NCBI GenBank assembly: GCA_036320915.1
Contig: JAXBDG010000010.1
Location: 1,302,001 to 1,366,000, forward strand
Source: Linnemannia elongata
Taxonomy: Eukaryota > Mortierellomycota > Mortierellomycetes > Mortierellales > Mortierellaceae
DNA length: 64,000 nucleotides
Reading direction: 5' to 3'
Shown here piece by piece: positions 40,680 through 53,065 of the stretch (its first letter is position 1; every line of letters starts with the position of its first letter). The position numbers and the translations under genes are program-made. The notes under the pieces were generated by a model. The model was not told the DNA's origin. It saw only the letters and a program-made list of their open reading frames with translations, and ran no database searches.

Positions 40680-43600
40680 TTAATTGTAATAGATCTGCTG
40701 GTGGCTCTGAGATGACTGTTGAGGCTGGTATTGTTGGTGGTGACTATGAGGTGGTTGTTGAGAGTATTGCTGAGGAGCACTTCCACTGCTTCCCCCCATC
40801 ATCTGTGGCTGCGACGACAACAAAGAGGTTTCAGATGATCCAGACTGGTCAGCCGTCGAGTAGAACCCTAGTCCGGTACCTCCCGAAAACGCGTTACTCC
40901 CGATCGAGTACACAGGCATAACTTGCTGAGGTGTCGACTGGCTCAGGAGGGGCAAAAACTGTCGGTCATGTCCTTGCCCGTGAGATGCAAAGGCGGACAC
41001 AGATGTAGTTGGGGTCGACAATGACTGGGTGTTGTACTCGAAATGGTAAATCGGCTGTTGAGGCACCGTAGCAGAGGCGATATGACTGGTGGTAATACCA
41101 CTCACATCGCCCACCATAGACATTGCCGTAAAGGATCCAGATTCAGCTCCTGAGCCAACAATAGATCCTGTTCCGGCACTACCACCACTTCCCATCATCA
41201 ATGAAGTGTAATCTCCCGTTTCTGGCATCGAGTATCCAGACGACATATTGACGGCCATGGCGTTCGACACAGGCACCGGATCAGAGCTGCCAGAGTATGA
41301 ATTCATAGCTCCTCCTGGAAACGATGAACCGGCATAGTTTCCAGAGTTGGGCTGTTGTTGAGGTTGTTGAACACTTGAACCAGCAGCGGCGCGCATTTGC
41401 TGTCGTTTCCTGATGATCGTTGGAAGGTCGTGAGATTTGGGGTTTCCTGACCGCTGTTGATACAACTGCTGGATCTGCTGTTGCTGTTGCTGAAGTAATG
41501 CCGGCTCCACGGATGGTGCAGCGGCATAGGCATCTGCACGGGTCCCGGTCGCAGAAAGGAGCCGCTCCTGATTCATGGCCAAGTTCTGCGCTGCAGCGGC
41601 AGCATCCGATGACGTGGAGAGTTCGCTGGACAAGTTCAGCGCAGTCTGCGCACCAAGACACTCATCGATCAGCTTTTGTTGGATCGCATGCTGATGTTCC
41701 TGAAGCGAGTCGAGTTCGACGGTAAGGTAAGAGTAAAAGTACTTGTGCTCCAGATTGTCGAACCGATGCAAAAGTTTCGCAACTCTCGCCACCTGGACAG
41801 CGCACTGACCCTTAAGGCGCGCCGAGAAAACAGGGGCTGAATCCTTGGCCTTGTCATTCTGGTGCCGCATGTCCTCACTGGGCGTGGCAACCTTCTTCTC
41901 CACGATGATTTTATGATAGATACGAAGGCACCATCCCAATGCAGCGCCTGTGCAGGACATGTGCGCCCGTTCTGGATATCTGTGCAACAGAATCTCCGCG
42001 TAATGCACAATCCGGTCGGCTTCCTGCGTACACTGGATGATCTTGTCCAAGAGGTCCTGGCGGCGCTTATAGCGCTGTCGTTGTTGTTGGATGGTTTGTT
42101 GAAGCTGCGTGTCCTGGGTGGAAGCGGTTCCCTCCTTGACGACGGAGACTGGTTGGAGCAGATGGGTCCCTACCGCCAGCATGTTTGGATAGAGCAGCAG
42201 GACGTTGAGCATGCTGTACACCAATTGCAGTCCCAAAGCCCGCCCGTTGACTCGAGGCTCAACGTAATCCATATTGTTGAGTTGTGGTCTCAATCGCATC
42301 GGCAATTCGTCCTTCCACATCTTCAGAGACAGTAACAGCTCCGCTTCCGAGAACTCGTTGACAAGGACATCCTGAAAGGTGGGGCTGAAAACAATCGCCT
42401 TGCCATCCGTGTCCGTCTCGGTACCGGCCGTCGCGATCAACTGGTCCATTTTTTTGAGTCCCGACTGGAAGAATGCATGGATCTTTCGGCCAACCCTCCA
42501 GAGATGAATCTCCTTCAGCATGAACCATCTTGTCCACAGACCGTCGTCGGTATCGAGTTCCGTCAGTGCTGGGAAAGGTGTCTCCAGGAAATCGTCGTCC
42601 AACTGACTCAAGTGACCCCTGACAACCGTTTGCACAGTATCGAACATGTACATTCCCCAGAACAACCAGTATCGGGCCTGCAACACAATAGGTTTTGGCA
42701 TCCATCTCGACGCGTCTACATGGAGTCCCAAGAACGCGCACTCGCTCACAAGTTTCAGCAGCTCGGCTCGGAGTAATGCCTTGGGGTAAACATAGCAGAG
42801 CAGCAGAGCAGCCTGAAGATACACTGTGGAGTACGTGCTCCGAATATCATCCAGGTAAGACATCAATCCTACGACAATGAAAAAGGCACGGTTCGTAAAT
42901 AAATGTGCCATTGCCTTCCGTCATATCACAGCACATAACCATCATCCGATTAACATACCAAAGGCGCGCCTAAAGTATCTTGTGCACTGTGCTTTGTTGG
43001 CAACAGGGTCAGTCTTCCTCGCAACTGGAATCCCCATGTTTTCAATCTCAGGATCAAGACGAAGCGCGATTCCTGCAATGACATTGAGCAGCATCCTGGA
43101 AGTCTGGTTGGATCGGGTCTGCTTGGCGCGCTCTACAACTAGCCGTGTCATGAAAGGAGGGAACAAGTGTGCGTTCTACGGCCCCCCATGTTTGAAAGTC
43201 GATATAGTCGTGTGCGTCAGTTGACCATTCTTTCACATATGCATATGAAAGCAGGCAAAAAAAAAGTGGCGTAGGTCGATACGTACCTGGAAGTAGACCT
43301 CGATAGAGCGTTCAATCTTGGCGACAGAAGGCAAGATCAAGAGTTCCTGGTTTGTTGGAGTCGCTGGTTCGATATAGTTGCGCACCCAAGCAGGATCCTT
43401 GGATTGAATGACCATGTCATCATCCCAGGAGTTTCCCTCAGGTTTGAGGTTGACCGATCCTGTCTTGCCCCAAAACAAGCAAGAGTCATACAGTTTGAGG
43501 TCGTTCATGGCTTCCTCCAACTGTGATACGCCTCGATAAGGCGGCAGAGCCCGAATTGAAGGCTGGACACGAGTGTTACTGCTGGCGTTTTTCCGGATCG

Positions 43601-45211
43601 AGTTCAGATCAAAGATCTTGTTTCCCGACGACACCGACTTTGAGTTGGATGGCGACTGAGTGTTATCCTCCTGATTGTGGCCAAGTTGTTCAGAGGAAGT
43701 CCCTTGTTTTTCCTGCGTGTTCCCCGTGTCCTCTGCCGGGGCTGGGCTCACTTCCGGAGAATATTTCTAGTAGAGTTTGGATGGATGACAAAGGCAAAAA
43801 GTTAGTCAACAAGAGTGCATATCGTTACTGCTCCCCTCCTTGTCGTTCTTGCTTGCTTTATTTGTATGTATCATCATGCAAGCATTGCGAGCCAATCGAT
43901 GTTTGTTTGTTCAGCCAACATTCTAATATCCTGCTAATTTCGTCCAGGTTTTTTGTCGTTTGTCCTTTACGCCGCCGACGTTCTGCCATCGAATGCCTTT
44001 GAATTATGCAAATGATTCTGCTTGTTCATTTACAATAGTTCATTGCCATGCCTGTTAACAAACAACAACCTGCAACTTACCAACATGGCAGGCGGGAAGT
44101 AAGGAAAGCTGGGAATGCTTGGGGATGGACGATCGAGAGGGGTGTCGATGCTCGCAGATAGAGGCGGGAGACTGGAGATTGGGGTGTCAGGAAAGGAAAG
44201 AGGTTGACCGCGTTGTTCCTGCTGCTGTTGCTGTAGTTGCAGTTGTTGAGTCGCCTCCTGGTGCCGTGACAGATGAAATTGAGACGAGTCGATGGCAGGC
44301 CGTTGTGAGCTCGTGGTCGGAGCCGTAACATGATCAGACACACCTCTTGGCACGGCCAACATGCCTGCTGACAGCGACCTTTGAGGCAGTTGCATTGAAT
44401 GAGGCTCGATGGGCGGTGACCGTAACGGGTACTGGGATTGGTACCCTGGTAATTGCTGTTGTATCTGTTGTTGTTGCTGTCCTTTGGGCTGTGGTAATTG
44501 TTGGTAGGGCTCCTGTTGGCTGCCAAGAGACTGTGGCCTTAATGGGCTTCCCTGTTGTGAGCCCAGTTGGGGAGCGTCCAATAGTTCTGAGGATGGGTCG
44601 CGGTATGGCTGTTGCTGGGATGGGTATGACTGCTGGTTCTGGTAATGGCGCAATGGGGAGTTGAGTGACTGTATTGCCTGCGTCTGAGATTGATGCAGCC
44701 CTTGTTGTTGTTGTTGCTGCTCTTGCTGTAGGTGCGAACGTTGTGTGTGAGCCCCCAGATCAAGACGTTGCACTTGTTGCTGCCCATATTGAAACGGCTG
44801 TTGCTCTTGCCTAAATTGCTGCGACTGTTGTTGCTGTTGCTGTTGCGGCTGATGTTGATGTTGATGCTGTTGCTGGAGAACCGATCTGAGAGCCATAGTC
44901 TGGCTCCATTGGTACTCTTCCACTTGATCCAGATATTGCGTCTGAATCTCCTCCTCCGAGAACTCTCTGGCACGCTTGTGAAGTTGGTGGTCCTGTTGAT
45001 GTGAATCCAGAAGAAACGCATAGTCGCTATTTGCAGCGCTTTCAAACGTCAATGGCAGACCATTGTTGTTGTTGTTGCTATTGCTGTTACTGCCTGAAAA
45101 GCCATTCTGGTTCAGCCCCGTGACTACTCCAGACGACGACGAGGTGTACGATGTTGGGAAGAGTGAGCTTGCCAATGAATCGGCGACGCCAGCTTCTTCT
45201 GTTGTGAGCAT
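40680..45211 (-). CDS. Fungal transcription-factor-domain protein lacking a zinc cluster (1338 aa)
   Basis: Four exons: 44081-45211, 43287-43766, 42959-43175 and 40680-42868; phases 0, 0, 1 fit and sum to 1339 codons. Exon 1 is low complexity, with polyasparagine and a long Gln-rich block (about 110-245). Exon 2 ends KIERSIEVYFQ and exon 3 continues NAHLFPPFMTRLVVERAKQT, which is the opening of the middle homology domain of zinc-cluster factors (Y-F-x-x-x-H-x-x-F/P). The domain continues in exon 4 (YSTVYLQAALLLCYVYPKAL; RYWLFWGMYMFDTVQTVVRG). The last 350 residues are Gln/Ser/Gly-rich. No C-x2-C-x6-C pattern occurs in any exon or in the 1.5 kb upstream. It may be a regulator working through a partner, or a far 5' exon may be missing. 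Targets unknown. Confidence 0.82.
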
Positions 45212-46782
45212 GATGGATGGGAAATGGGCAATTGGTATCTTTGGTCTTGTAAGGAGAGCTCAGCTGGGTCGGTGTCTCTTCCCGGATTGGAGTTAATGGA
45301 GAGACTCTGGGTCTAGAATATAAAAAAAATGTCCAATGGGATATGAATGGGTGCCCAAAAGGCGGTGCTTGACAAGACAGAAGGTTCATTTGAAGGCGGT
45401 GCTATTGTGGAGCAATTGGTGCTGAGTAATACCTGCTGCTTGGTTAGTCTGACTAACAGAGGGCCAGGACACTTAAAGTCGGTTCTAGTGAAAGAGAAAC
45501 AACGACGCCAGTACGTGTTAGTCAACCTTCTTTTCTTGCAAGAGAGACTGAAAGAGATGCGGCCTTGTCAGACACAGGCGGCAATGGGCGGAGCAAGACC
45601 GCACTTTGAACGAATGGTACACAAAGAAAGGCTCTGTCCATGCCATGTCTCCCTTTGCCTTTGTAAGTGTTTTTCAGTTGGTTTGTTTGTTAATGAGAAG
45701 GATCAGCTTGGTTGCCAGGTGGGCGTGATGGCAGATGCGAGTTACATTGGTGGCGGTGTGTGTGTGTGTTTGTGTGCAGGCTACCTTTTTGGCGGAGGGG
45801 AGCACGCGCAAACGGTCTACAGGAGAAGGTGTGGGTGTGTGAGAGATAAGGTAGAGAGGACGAGGAGGAGGGCTGTCTATCAATGAGGAGGAGGAGGAGG
45901 GTTTGTTTGTTGTTTGTTGTTATTGTTGCCCTCTTTTGCAAAGGTTGGGCGAGAGCAAGTAGGGATGAGAGAGAAGGGAACGGAGAGAGGAGAGAGAGGG
46001 AGAGACAAAGTTGGACAAGACGACGAAGCGAAGAGAAGATAAGAGAAGTGAAGGGAAGGGAAGAGAAAGAGTGGCTCAGCAGAGATACAACGACAACGAC
46101 GATGAACTAATCGGGCAGATTGATTGGGGGGATGTGGGATGAAGAACGAGGCAAGGTCCGGAGTGGCCCTCCGAGTGGGGAACAGAAAAAGGTAAAAGAA
46201 CGACAAACGACTGTTCCCCGGCTCCCCTTCCAATGTTCGCTTGGATATAAAATAAAATAAAATAAAACAAAATAAAACATAACAAAAGCTCACCCAAGGA
46301 CGGTAAAAGCAATTGGTTGACGTCTTCTTTCTTACCTTCTTCTCTGCTCTGCGCTGCTGTTAGTTTACTCTTCTTGCCTTTCTTTTATTCTTTTTTTCTT
46401 CATTTCAAATCTCATATCGGACATTATCCTTGCTGTTGGTTGTGTGCGCCCAAGGGACCGACCAAGGGAGGGGATGGGAATAAAAAGGAACAAAACAACC
46501 AGTATTTTTATCGCATCCATCCCGTTCATGCCTCGATGGATGTACAACAGCGACATGTACCACCTGCCACCAGGGACCTGAGGAAGGAACAAACAATCTA
46601 TTTTCTTGTCGTCGGATTATCAACAGACACTCTCACACCCACACCCACGCGGCACGTGCAACTTAATCACATAAAATAGAAACTCCCGTCCTCCCGTTCG
46701 CACACTAACCTTCTTTTTTTCCTTACTTTCATTCCTTCTTCCTCAACAGCAGGCTCTTTTTCTCACATCGCTCTCACCTCTC
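45212..46782. other. Divergent promoter region (1.6 kb)
   Basis: Separates the minus-strand transcription-factor-domain gene from the plus-strand polyprenol reductase gene. It contains purine-rich tracts (45880-46070) and an A-rich AAATAAAATA-type repeat at about 46247-46281. No gene supported, and no missing zinc-cluster exon found. Confidence 0.6.
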
Positions 46783-48072
46783 ATGCCAACCATGGCATCC
46801 ACACTCTACCGATTCCTTCTTCAAGACGGACTCACCTCACCCGTTTCCTCATTTGCAACCCTCAACCAGATCTACTTTGCCCTCGCAACAACCTCCGCTC
46901 TCGCCGCCGCTACTCTACCTTTTCTACGCGCTTCCGTCCTCTCCTATGGCAAATTGGATTCTACTCCTTCTGCCTCATCCGCAAAGTCAACCAAGAAGAA
47001 CCCTTCAACCCCTCACGGCAATTGGATCAAGACCATCAAGAGTTTACAAGTCCCAAAAGTCTGGTTCTCTCACTTTTACGTCTTTGCTACCTTCTGGATG
47101 CTTTATTGCACCTTTGATCTCTGGGTCTACTCCTCCCCGGCCGTCGTCTTTCCTCCAACCTCAATCTCTTATTCAACAAAGACAACAGTCATCCGAAATT
47201 CGCCTGCCGTCCTGACCTCCACGCGCCATTATTGGAGTCTCTTGACCTTGCTCAACTACCTCGGGATCATGCCAGCGCACATCCCCCTCCCCGCTTCGGC
47301 GCACCACTCAACAGCGACAACAAACGAACCATTCATCGTTCGAGCATGGACTCCTCCACCCCACGTCTTGCTCACTATGGCCTGTTATCTCTTTCAGGTC
47401 ATCCGTCGCTGGTATGAGTCTTGGTTTGTCGAGCGACCTTCCGTCGCGGCCAAGATTCATGTCACACACTACATTGTCGGGATTACATTCTACTCTGCGA
47501 TGGCTCCCTCCACATGGATCGACGCTTACGAGGCTTGGATCAAACAGGGTGCAGCAACTGGTCCAGCAGGGAACATCACAACAGCATCTGTGATGCTTCC
47601 ACAAGATTCCATGCTCCTTGGACTCAACGGGCAGTGTCTCCTTGGACTGATGGTGTTCATCTGGGCAAGCTGGCACCAGTACAACTGCCACGTCATTCTC
47701 GCCAACCTTCGCCCTAAACCTGTAAAGAAAGATGACAAGCCCAAGGGACAGGACTACAAGGTTCCCTCTGGAGACTGGTTTCAATACATGGTGGCGCCCC
47801 ATTACTCGGCCGAGATGTTGATCTACCTGAGTCTTTACCTCATGGCATCATCGTCGCCCTTGACTAGCAACTCTTCGACTGCACCGACATTGCTGTGTGC
47901 CTGGGGATGGGTGGTTGTTAACTTGGGCATTGTTGCAAGGGAGACGGATCAGTGGTACCGGACCCGGTTTGGAGACCGGTATGCTACCATTGGATCTCCT
48001 ACTGGCGCAGCAAAGGCTTCTCGATCAGGACGAGGTCCAAGGCGATACATCCTGATTCCCTTTGTCTACTGA
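46783..48072 (+). CDS. DFG10: Polyprenol reductase (SRD5A3/Dfg10 family), 429 aa
   Basis: Intronless. Two close start codons exist, 46783 and 46792; the second has the better ACCATGG context, so the N-terminus is uncertain by three residues. Hydrophobic segments occur throughout, consistent with a polytopic ER protein. The C-terminal steroid 5-alpha-reductase domain is clear: WHQYNCHVILANLR, then SGDWFQYMVAPHYSAEMLIY, then ARETDQWYRTRFGDRYA and the ending RRYILIPFVY. The 'GDWF-x-x-V-x-x-P-H-Y-x-A-E' motif and terminal 'IPF-V/I-Y' are diagnostic. The family reduces the alpha-isoprene unit of polyprenol in dolichol synthesis, which feeds protein N-glycosylation (later work describes the activity at an oxidised intermediate). 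It is longer than yeast Dfg10 (about 250 aa), mostly through inserts in the N-terminal half. Confidence 0.88.
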   Translation: MPTMASTLYRFLLQDGLTSPVSSFATLNQIYFALATTSALAAATLPFLRASVLSYGKLDSTPSASSAKSTKKNPSTPHGNWIKTIKSLQVPKVWFSHFYVFATFWMLYCTFDLWVYSSPAVVFPPTSISYSTKTTVIRNSPAVLTSTRHYWSLLTLLNYLGIMPAHIPLPASAHHSTATTNEPFIVRAWTPPPHVLLTMACYLFQVIRRWYESWFVERPSVAAKIHVTHYIVGITFYSAMAPSTWIDAYEAWIKQGAATGPAGNITTASVMLPQDSMLLGLNGQCLLGLMVFIWASWHQYNCHVILANLRPKPVKKDDKPKGQDYKVPSGDWFQYMVAPHYSAEMLIYLSLYLMASSSPLTSNSSTAPTLLCAWGWVVVNLGIVARETDQWYRTRFGDRYATIGSPTGAAKASRSGRGPRRYILIPFVY

Positions 48073-48550
48073 TCTCCACTGATCGACTGATCTTTAATAA
48101 AACATGTATAGTACACTCACACAAAGATAAAATAGCAATTGCGGATCAAATTCTATCAGTCTCACATCTGTAGGTGGTCAACGCGAAGCGCCCATTATGG
48201 CGTCAAAAGACCTATAATGCGTTGTTATGTTGTCTTTCGGAGCAAACACATGTCGGCCGGGCACAAGCGTCCATTGTTACTACAGAATCAGTGTAGACGT
48301 TGTGTATAGACATTACCCTTCAACACTCATTGGAATCGTCTGATGATGAGCTATTCGCAAGGAGTCATTCCCCCTCTCCAGTACCTTCGCCTGCGCCTTT
48401 ACACACCGAAGAAGAGGCTGCACCTCCTCACCGACTTTTTGCTAATAAAAAGACCACTGCAAAGAGATCAAGTTACTTCAAATATTGCTTTCTTCCACCT
48501 TTTCTGGGAAAGCTAAGTCTAATTTGTTATCTCAATACTTTCCTGTACAG

Positions 48551-48591
<41 letters not shown>
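48073..48591. other. Spacer with poly(A) tract before a dead transposase
   Basis: One frame at 48300-48535 has protein-like composition (ESSDDELFARSHSPSPVPSP) but joins nothing known. It could be the N-terminal part of the mobile element or of another relic. A 37-nt poly(A) run lies at 48554-48590. Confidence 0.4.
48554..48590. repeat. Poly(A) tract, 37 nt
   Basis: Uninterrupted adenines directly before the transposase relic. Length may be affected by sequencing slippage. Confidence 0.95.
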
Positions 48592-49300
48592 ACTCTTACA
48601 AACGAGCAACGGAAACGACTATGAGAGAGATACGCTGAAGGTGACCTGCCGCAGAAGACAGCGGGAGAATGGGGCAGGATCGAATTCAACCTGTCAGCGC
48701 CCAGTCATCAACCAACATTCAGCCGTTATCTCACTCAAGGCAAGAAACGTGTCTACAACGACATGAACTCGACAGAATTGACCGCCAAGCGAGTGAACGA
48801 GGTTGTCAATAAGGAGCTGGACGAGACTCTTGCAGCGTGGGGTTTGAAGTGTCAGCAAGCAGGAGCTGCTCTTACTGGCCTCTCCATCATCCAAAAGGGC
48901 GAAACGCTTGCTGAGACGATGTAACCCGCTCCGTCATTCTCTCACGGATGGCTTTTTAGATTCCTTGTCCGTCACAGACTTCAAGGAGTCAAGATGCACG
49001 GAGAGTCCGGATCTGTTGACCAAGAAGCCGTACAAGCCGCAATTACACACATACAACAAACTATCGCTGAGTTCGACCCCAACGATGTGTATAACATGGA
49101 CGAGACCGGGCTGTACTACTGTCTCGCACCCAACCGCACGATAGCATCTGGAAGGGTCTCTGGCTTCAAGAAGGTCAAGACAAGGATGTCTATTGCATTA
49201 GCGTGAATGCAACTGGAACCGACAAGCGTTCCTTGCTCGTCAAGCATGACCCAGCCTACACTCACTATATTTTTCAAGGCCACATAAGAATTGCAAAATA
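48592..49300 (+). mobile_element. Inactivated pogo/Tigger-like (Tc1/mariner superfamily) transposase
   Basis: One frame from 48592 encodes, in order, the family's N-terminal helix-turn-helix (TLTNEQRKRL, stop, ERYAEGDLPQKTAGEWGRIE, then HQPTFSRYL) and the CENP-B-type second DNA-binding domain (ELDETLAAWGLKCQQ; GWLFRFLVRHRLQGVK; HGESGSVD). The start of the DDE domain follows: DPNDVYNMDETGLYYCLAPN with the first catalytic Asp. Two in-frame stop codons (48622-48624, 48922-48924) and a one-base frameshift at about 49203 break the frame; the last frame runs on with VNATGTDKRSLLV to a stop at about 49300. The catalytic centre beyond the first Asp is absent, so it is truncated as well. Family knowledge: such elements move by cut-and-paste with TA target duplication. 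I could not find a convincing left terminal repeat. Confidence 0.85.
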
Positions 49301-49440
49301 AATAAAATATGACGATTCAATACCAATTGCATAGCTTATAGTATACAAAGCGACAGAGTCGATATACTATAGGAGAAAACGATAGTATATACCATATAAA
49401 CGGACGATAGGAGATTATGCTATAGGAGAGGTACGATTGC
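49301..49440. repeat. AT-rich segment with repeated CTATAG/TATACTAT motifs
   Basis: It contains TATAGTAT (about 49337) facing ATACTATA (about 49362), further CTATAGGAG and CGATAGTATA copies, and on the minus strand a CGTACCTCTCCTATAG end. From memory Tigger elements often begin CAG-x-CATACCTC, so this may be the right terminal region of the dead element. Confidence 0.45.
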
Positions 49441-49672
49441 ACACGCATCTAGAGTCCCTGGCGTTGTCGAATAGGATTTAGCCGTCATTACATTCGGCAA
49501 CGCTAACCAAAAATGTGTTGGCTGTTTTCAATGTCCGATGAGATGATGAGAAGGGAGGGATAGAAATCTAATGGTGAAATTAAAGGATAGAGGGACCGTC
49601 AGGGCAAATGGAGACATCACCCACTCTATAAACAAAAGTTCACGGGTTTTAATTATATACATCCCCACCCAC

Positions 49673-51921
49673 CTACGGAGACGGGAGGGGTATCGTAGCT
49701 GGTTGCCGTGGAATCCTCACAGTACCACCCTCAGGATCCACGACTATCTGTGGTCCCCGCGCCTTCCTGACCCACTGCCTTCCACTTCCTGTCATCTGCC
49801 CATACACCAGATCTGGAGTCCCTGGGACGAAACCTGGAGTGAGTCCATACGAGGGCTCAGGCTCCAATTGGACGAGCCCGCCTTGTATGTCCCTATTTGT
49901 ACTTGTCCTGACGATGGAGGATAGGGAGATATAGGATGGTCCTGAGAGGGAGGATGAGGGGGAGGTTGCGGCGTAGGTTGGTGACACTACCCGAGCTTCT
50001 GCTGTTGGTGATGACCATGCAGAGTCCCTATACGAAAACGTCGTTCCTGCGGTATTTGAGGTCCCTGGGGAAGGTACTCCTTGCTGACGTTGCTGATGGT
50101 CTGGATAAGTCGGTGACTGGACAGGGAAATACTCCGCCTCAGGCTCGATATACGCCGTAGGTCCTCGCCTATGCACCTTCGCCACCGCATCCTGCAAGTC
50201 ATGCTCCGGATTATTAGCATGGTGCTGCAACACCAGCAACTGCTGCTTCATCTCCAGTTCCCGCTTCTGCTCCTCCAGATCCATAAGCGTCCGCTCCAGT
50301 TCATACTCCTCGTTCGACTCCATCGGATCTTTGGCTAGATTATCAGGATGTCTACTACCACTACCGGGTCCCAAGGACGCCGCAGCGATCGCATGACCCT
50401 TGGCCTCTTCCGGACCATCACTCAACGCCTTGACAAAGGCCCTGCGATCCTTCCTACGACTCCTCCGACGCCGAAAGAAGAAGATCCCGACAACCGCTGC
50501 GACCAAAACCAATCCACTAACCACGCCTGCGATGACCGCTCCTGTGTTCGAGCTAGGAGTCGGTTTCGACGGAGTATACTGAGTGGTCCAGATCCTCTTT
50601 ACATAATCGTAGATCAACATCTCGGCTGGGGCTACGTCGGTACTGCCGACACCCGTCTTCCCGCCCCAGATCAAGAGCTGGTCCCCGGCGACTGTACAGG
50701 CGGTGTACATCCGTGACTGGCTGGACGAGACTCCTTGAGTCCACGTCTGGCCCACGACGTCAAGGACAAATACATCATTGGTGACGGTGCTCGATCGCAG
50801 TCGTCCTCCGTAAATCAGCACCTTTGACCCGTCTTCGTCTAATACGTGAATTAAACATTGAGGAAGTCATCGGAAAAAAATATTAATTATCTGGGTACCA
50901 TGTTGGCTTCTGCATTTTAATGCCTCGCAGTTGAGGTTTTGATGGACAGAGAGCGCAGCAATCGTACTTGCGGCCATGCAGTGGTCGGCTCTCATTGGAG
51001 GTGCAGTTCCTGTAGCATTCTATACAACATAACCAAAACAAATAATAAAAAATGCATATCGCTGTCAGAAATACAATCAAATACTCTCTATCATTCATCA
51101 CTGTGAACGAAAGAAAAAAGATCCTGCCTACGTTGACTTGCATCCAAAATTAAAAAAGTTGGCAACAAAAACATACAAAAGCAACGTACCAAAGTAAAGA
51201 ATGACATGGTGGCAGGCTTGAACGCAGTTACAACGTTCTCCATCGGTCGGTCATTGTTGGGATTGTTCCCGCCAAAGTATAAAACCACCTTTATCACCTG
51301 ACTCCATACATTGCCGTAGAACAACCGCACAGGGAACACATCGAGAGACGTCGGCATATCTGTTTGGCGGACAGTCAGCGTGAGAGGGTCGAACGTGTCC
51401 ATCTTCGTTAAGGAATTCAAGGAGCTGTAGCCTCCGGGGAGGTACATCAGACCCGTGTTCGGGTCCGTGACAACGTTGACACCCTGTAGTCCCATGTTGT
51501 TGAACGTGTAATTGGTGACTGACCAGGTGTTCGTCTGGACATTATACTGTGCGGGCTTATTCGAGTCATTGAGGTGAAAGACAAACATAGTCTGCTCGTC
51601 AGAGGTGAATGCGGCCGGGAAGAGGCCCTGCGCGGGTCCGTTGGCGAGTCTCGTCCATGCTGGAGCCGCAGTTGTCCAGCCCACGCTAAGATCCAGATAC
51701 ATGAATTGTGATGTAGTGTTCCAGGCGGTGCCACCGAGGATATAGAGCTTTGTTTGTGTCCTTGCAACGGCCGGTGCGCCGACAGTGATCGGAATATAGT
51801 TTGCCTGTGCCGAGGCGGTGTGATGTTGGACGAGCGGGGAGGAGGTGAGAAGAAGGAAAACGAAGGGTGTAAGGAGGTGTATTGGCGACAACGGCCCTGT
51901 AATGGATCGAAGGGACTTCAT
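49673..51921 (-). CDS. Kelch/galactose-oxidase-type single-pass membrane protein (649 aa)
   Basis: Three exons: 51190-51921, 50968-51019 (only 52 nt) and 49673-50838; phases 0 and 1 fit, 650 codons. I chose the ATG at 51921 because it opens a good signal peptide (MKSLRSITGPLSPIHLLTPF...ASAQA). A longer frame to 52122 is less likely. The extracellular part has Kelch-type blades: TKLYILGGTAWNTTS, GLMYLPGGYSSLNS, KVVLYFGGNNPNND, KVLIYGGRLRSSTVTNDVFV and QLLIWGGKTGVG. Each has the G-G pair followed by a Trp/hydrophobic strand. A transmembrane helix (AVIAGVVSGLVLVAAVVGIF) with a basic stop-transfer RRRRSRRKDRR follows, then a cytosolic tail of about 230 residues with a Glu/Gln-rich coiled-coil stretch and a Ser/Pro/Tyr-rich end. 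It is probably a plasma-membrane sensor or adhesion protein; the ligand is unknown. Confidence 0.82.
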
Positions 51922-53065
51922 CCTTCCTTGACTTGGTGTTAAGGTCGTTTCTTGTGCTTTTTTCTGTTGTCGTTGGTGTATAGCCCAGAGTCGACGTGTC
52001 GTTAGGTGAGTGGGGTAAAAGTAAAGGCTAGAACAAAATTGTCCGAAAAAAAGAGGAGGTATTAAAAGGTGTGAGACATGCAAGGGTGCTAGTGACCAAG
52101 GATTACCAAAAAAAAGAAGCATTTTGCCACCACTGCACCGCCTACTGTAGGCTCGCTTTCATCCATTTCATATTACGAGGGCTGGAAATCTACCAATCGA
52201 ACAAAGGCAAAGAGATGGTGGGTTTGGGCGGTGCTGCCTGCTTTTTGAATCACGCTAGCCATGTATGAAATCTAAAACACTGCCTGTCGTCGGTCGACCA
52301 AAGGGCATGGTAAGGCAGGCTGCAGTTATTTGTTGGTCTGTGTTGGCTGTTACAAGGTCGAGACGCAGCATCTCATTTATGTACAGCGGGGATTGCCCTA
52401 CAGTTTATGAGAGAGGAAGACGAGGGTGTAACAAGCGTACAAAAAACAAACGTTGGTTGTCGAGTGAGAAAAAGGGGGGAGAGGGGAGGAAGAAGTGCCG
52501 TGTCACTCTGCCGACAAGGAAAACAAAGTGTAAGAGAGATGCAATTGCGTGATGACTGTGTTGAGATTATGAACTAAGGGGGACATAATGGGTCGTTGGC
52601 TCTAATGCGTCCCACGAGAGAGAGAGAGAAGTCTTTGTTGAAGTAGACAAAGATGGTTGGAGAAATAACGAGAGCAGAAATTCTCGAAACGCGTACATCA
52701 CGATGCAAAATACTCAGTGTGCGAAAATTCAGTTCGCCCTGTGAGAAGCAATATGAGAAAGCGAATGGAAGAAGCGATGCAAAAGGTAAAAAAAGGAGTG
52801 GGAGAATGAGAAGGTTTGCTTACTGCTTGTATGGGGTTCGGTTTATTTCTGTCAGTTGTGCATCCATGTATGTTGAGGGGTGACAAGCGAGAGGGAAGAA
52901 AAGGGGAGAGAGAAGGGGAGGGAGGGAAACTCTTAACACTCAATCAGATAGTCTCGACCCAGTCCTTCAGATTTCGAGTACGGGGAATTCCATTCCCATA
53001 GTATTTTCATCGTATACGTACAACGTTTTTCTTGACGTGTTTGCATCATTGTCATCAACATTATC
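51922..53065. other. Divergent promoter region
   Basis: 1.1 kb between the Kelch-protein gene and the next F-box gene. No gene supported. Confidence 0.5.

Noticed and set aside
44732..45004. Leucine-rich plus-strand frame resembling a membrane protein
   Set aside because: Antisense translation of CAG/CAA (polyglutamine) codons gives poly-Leu; not a gene.
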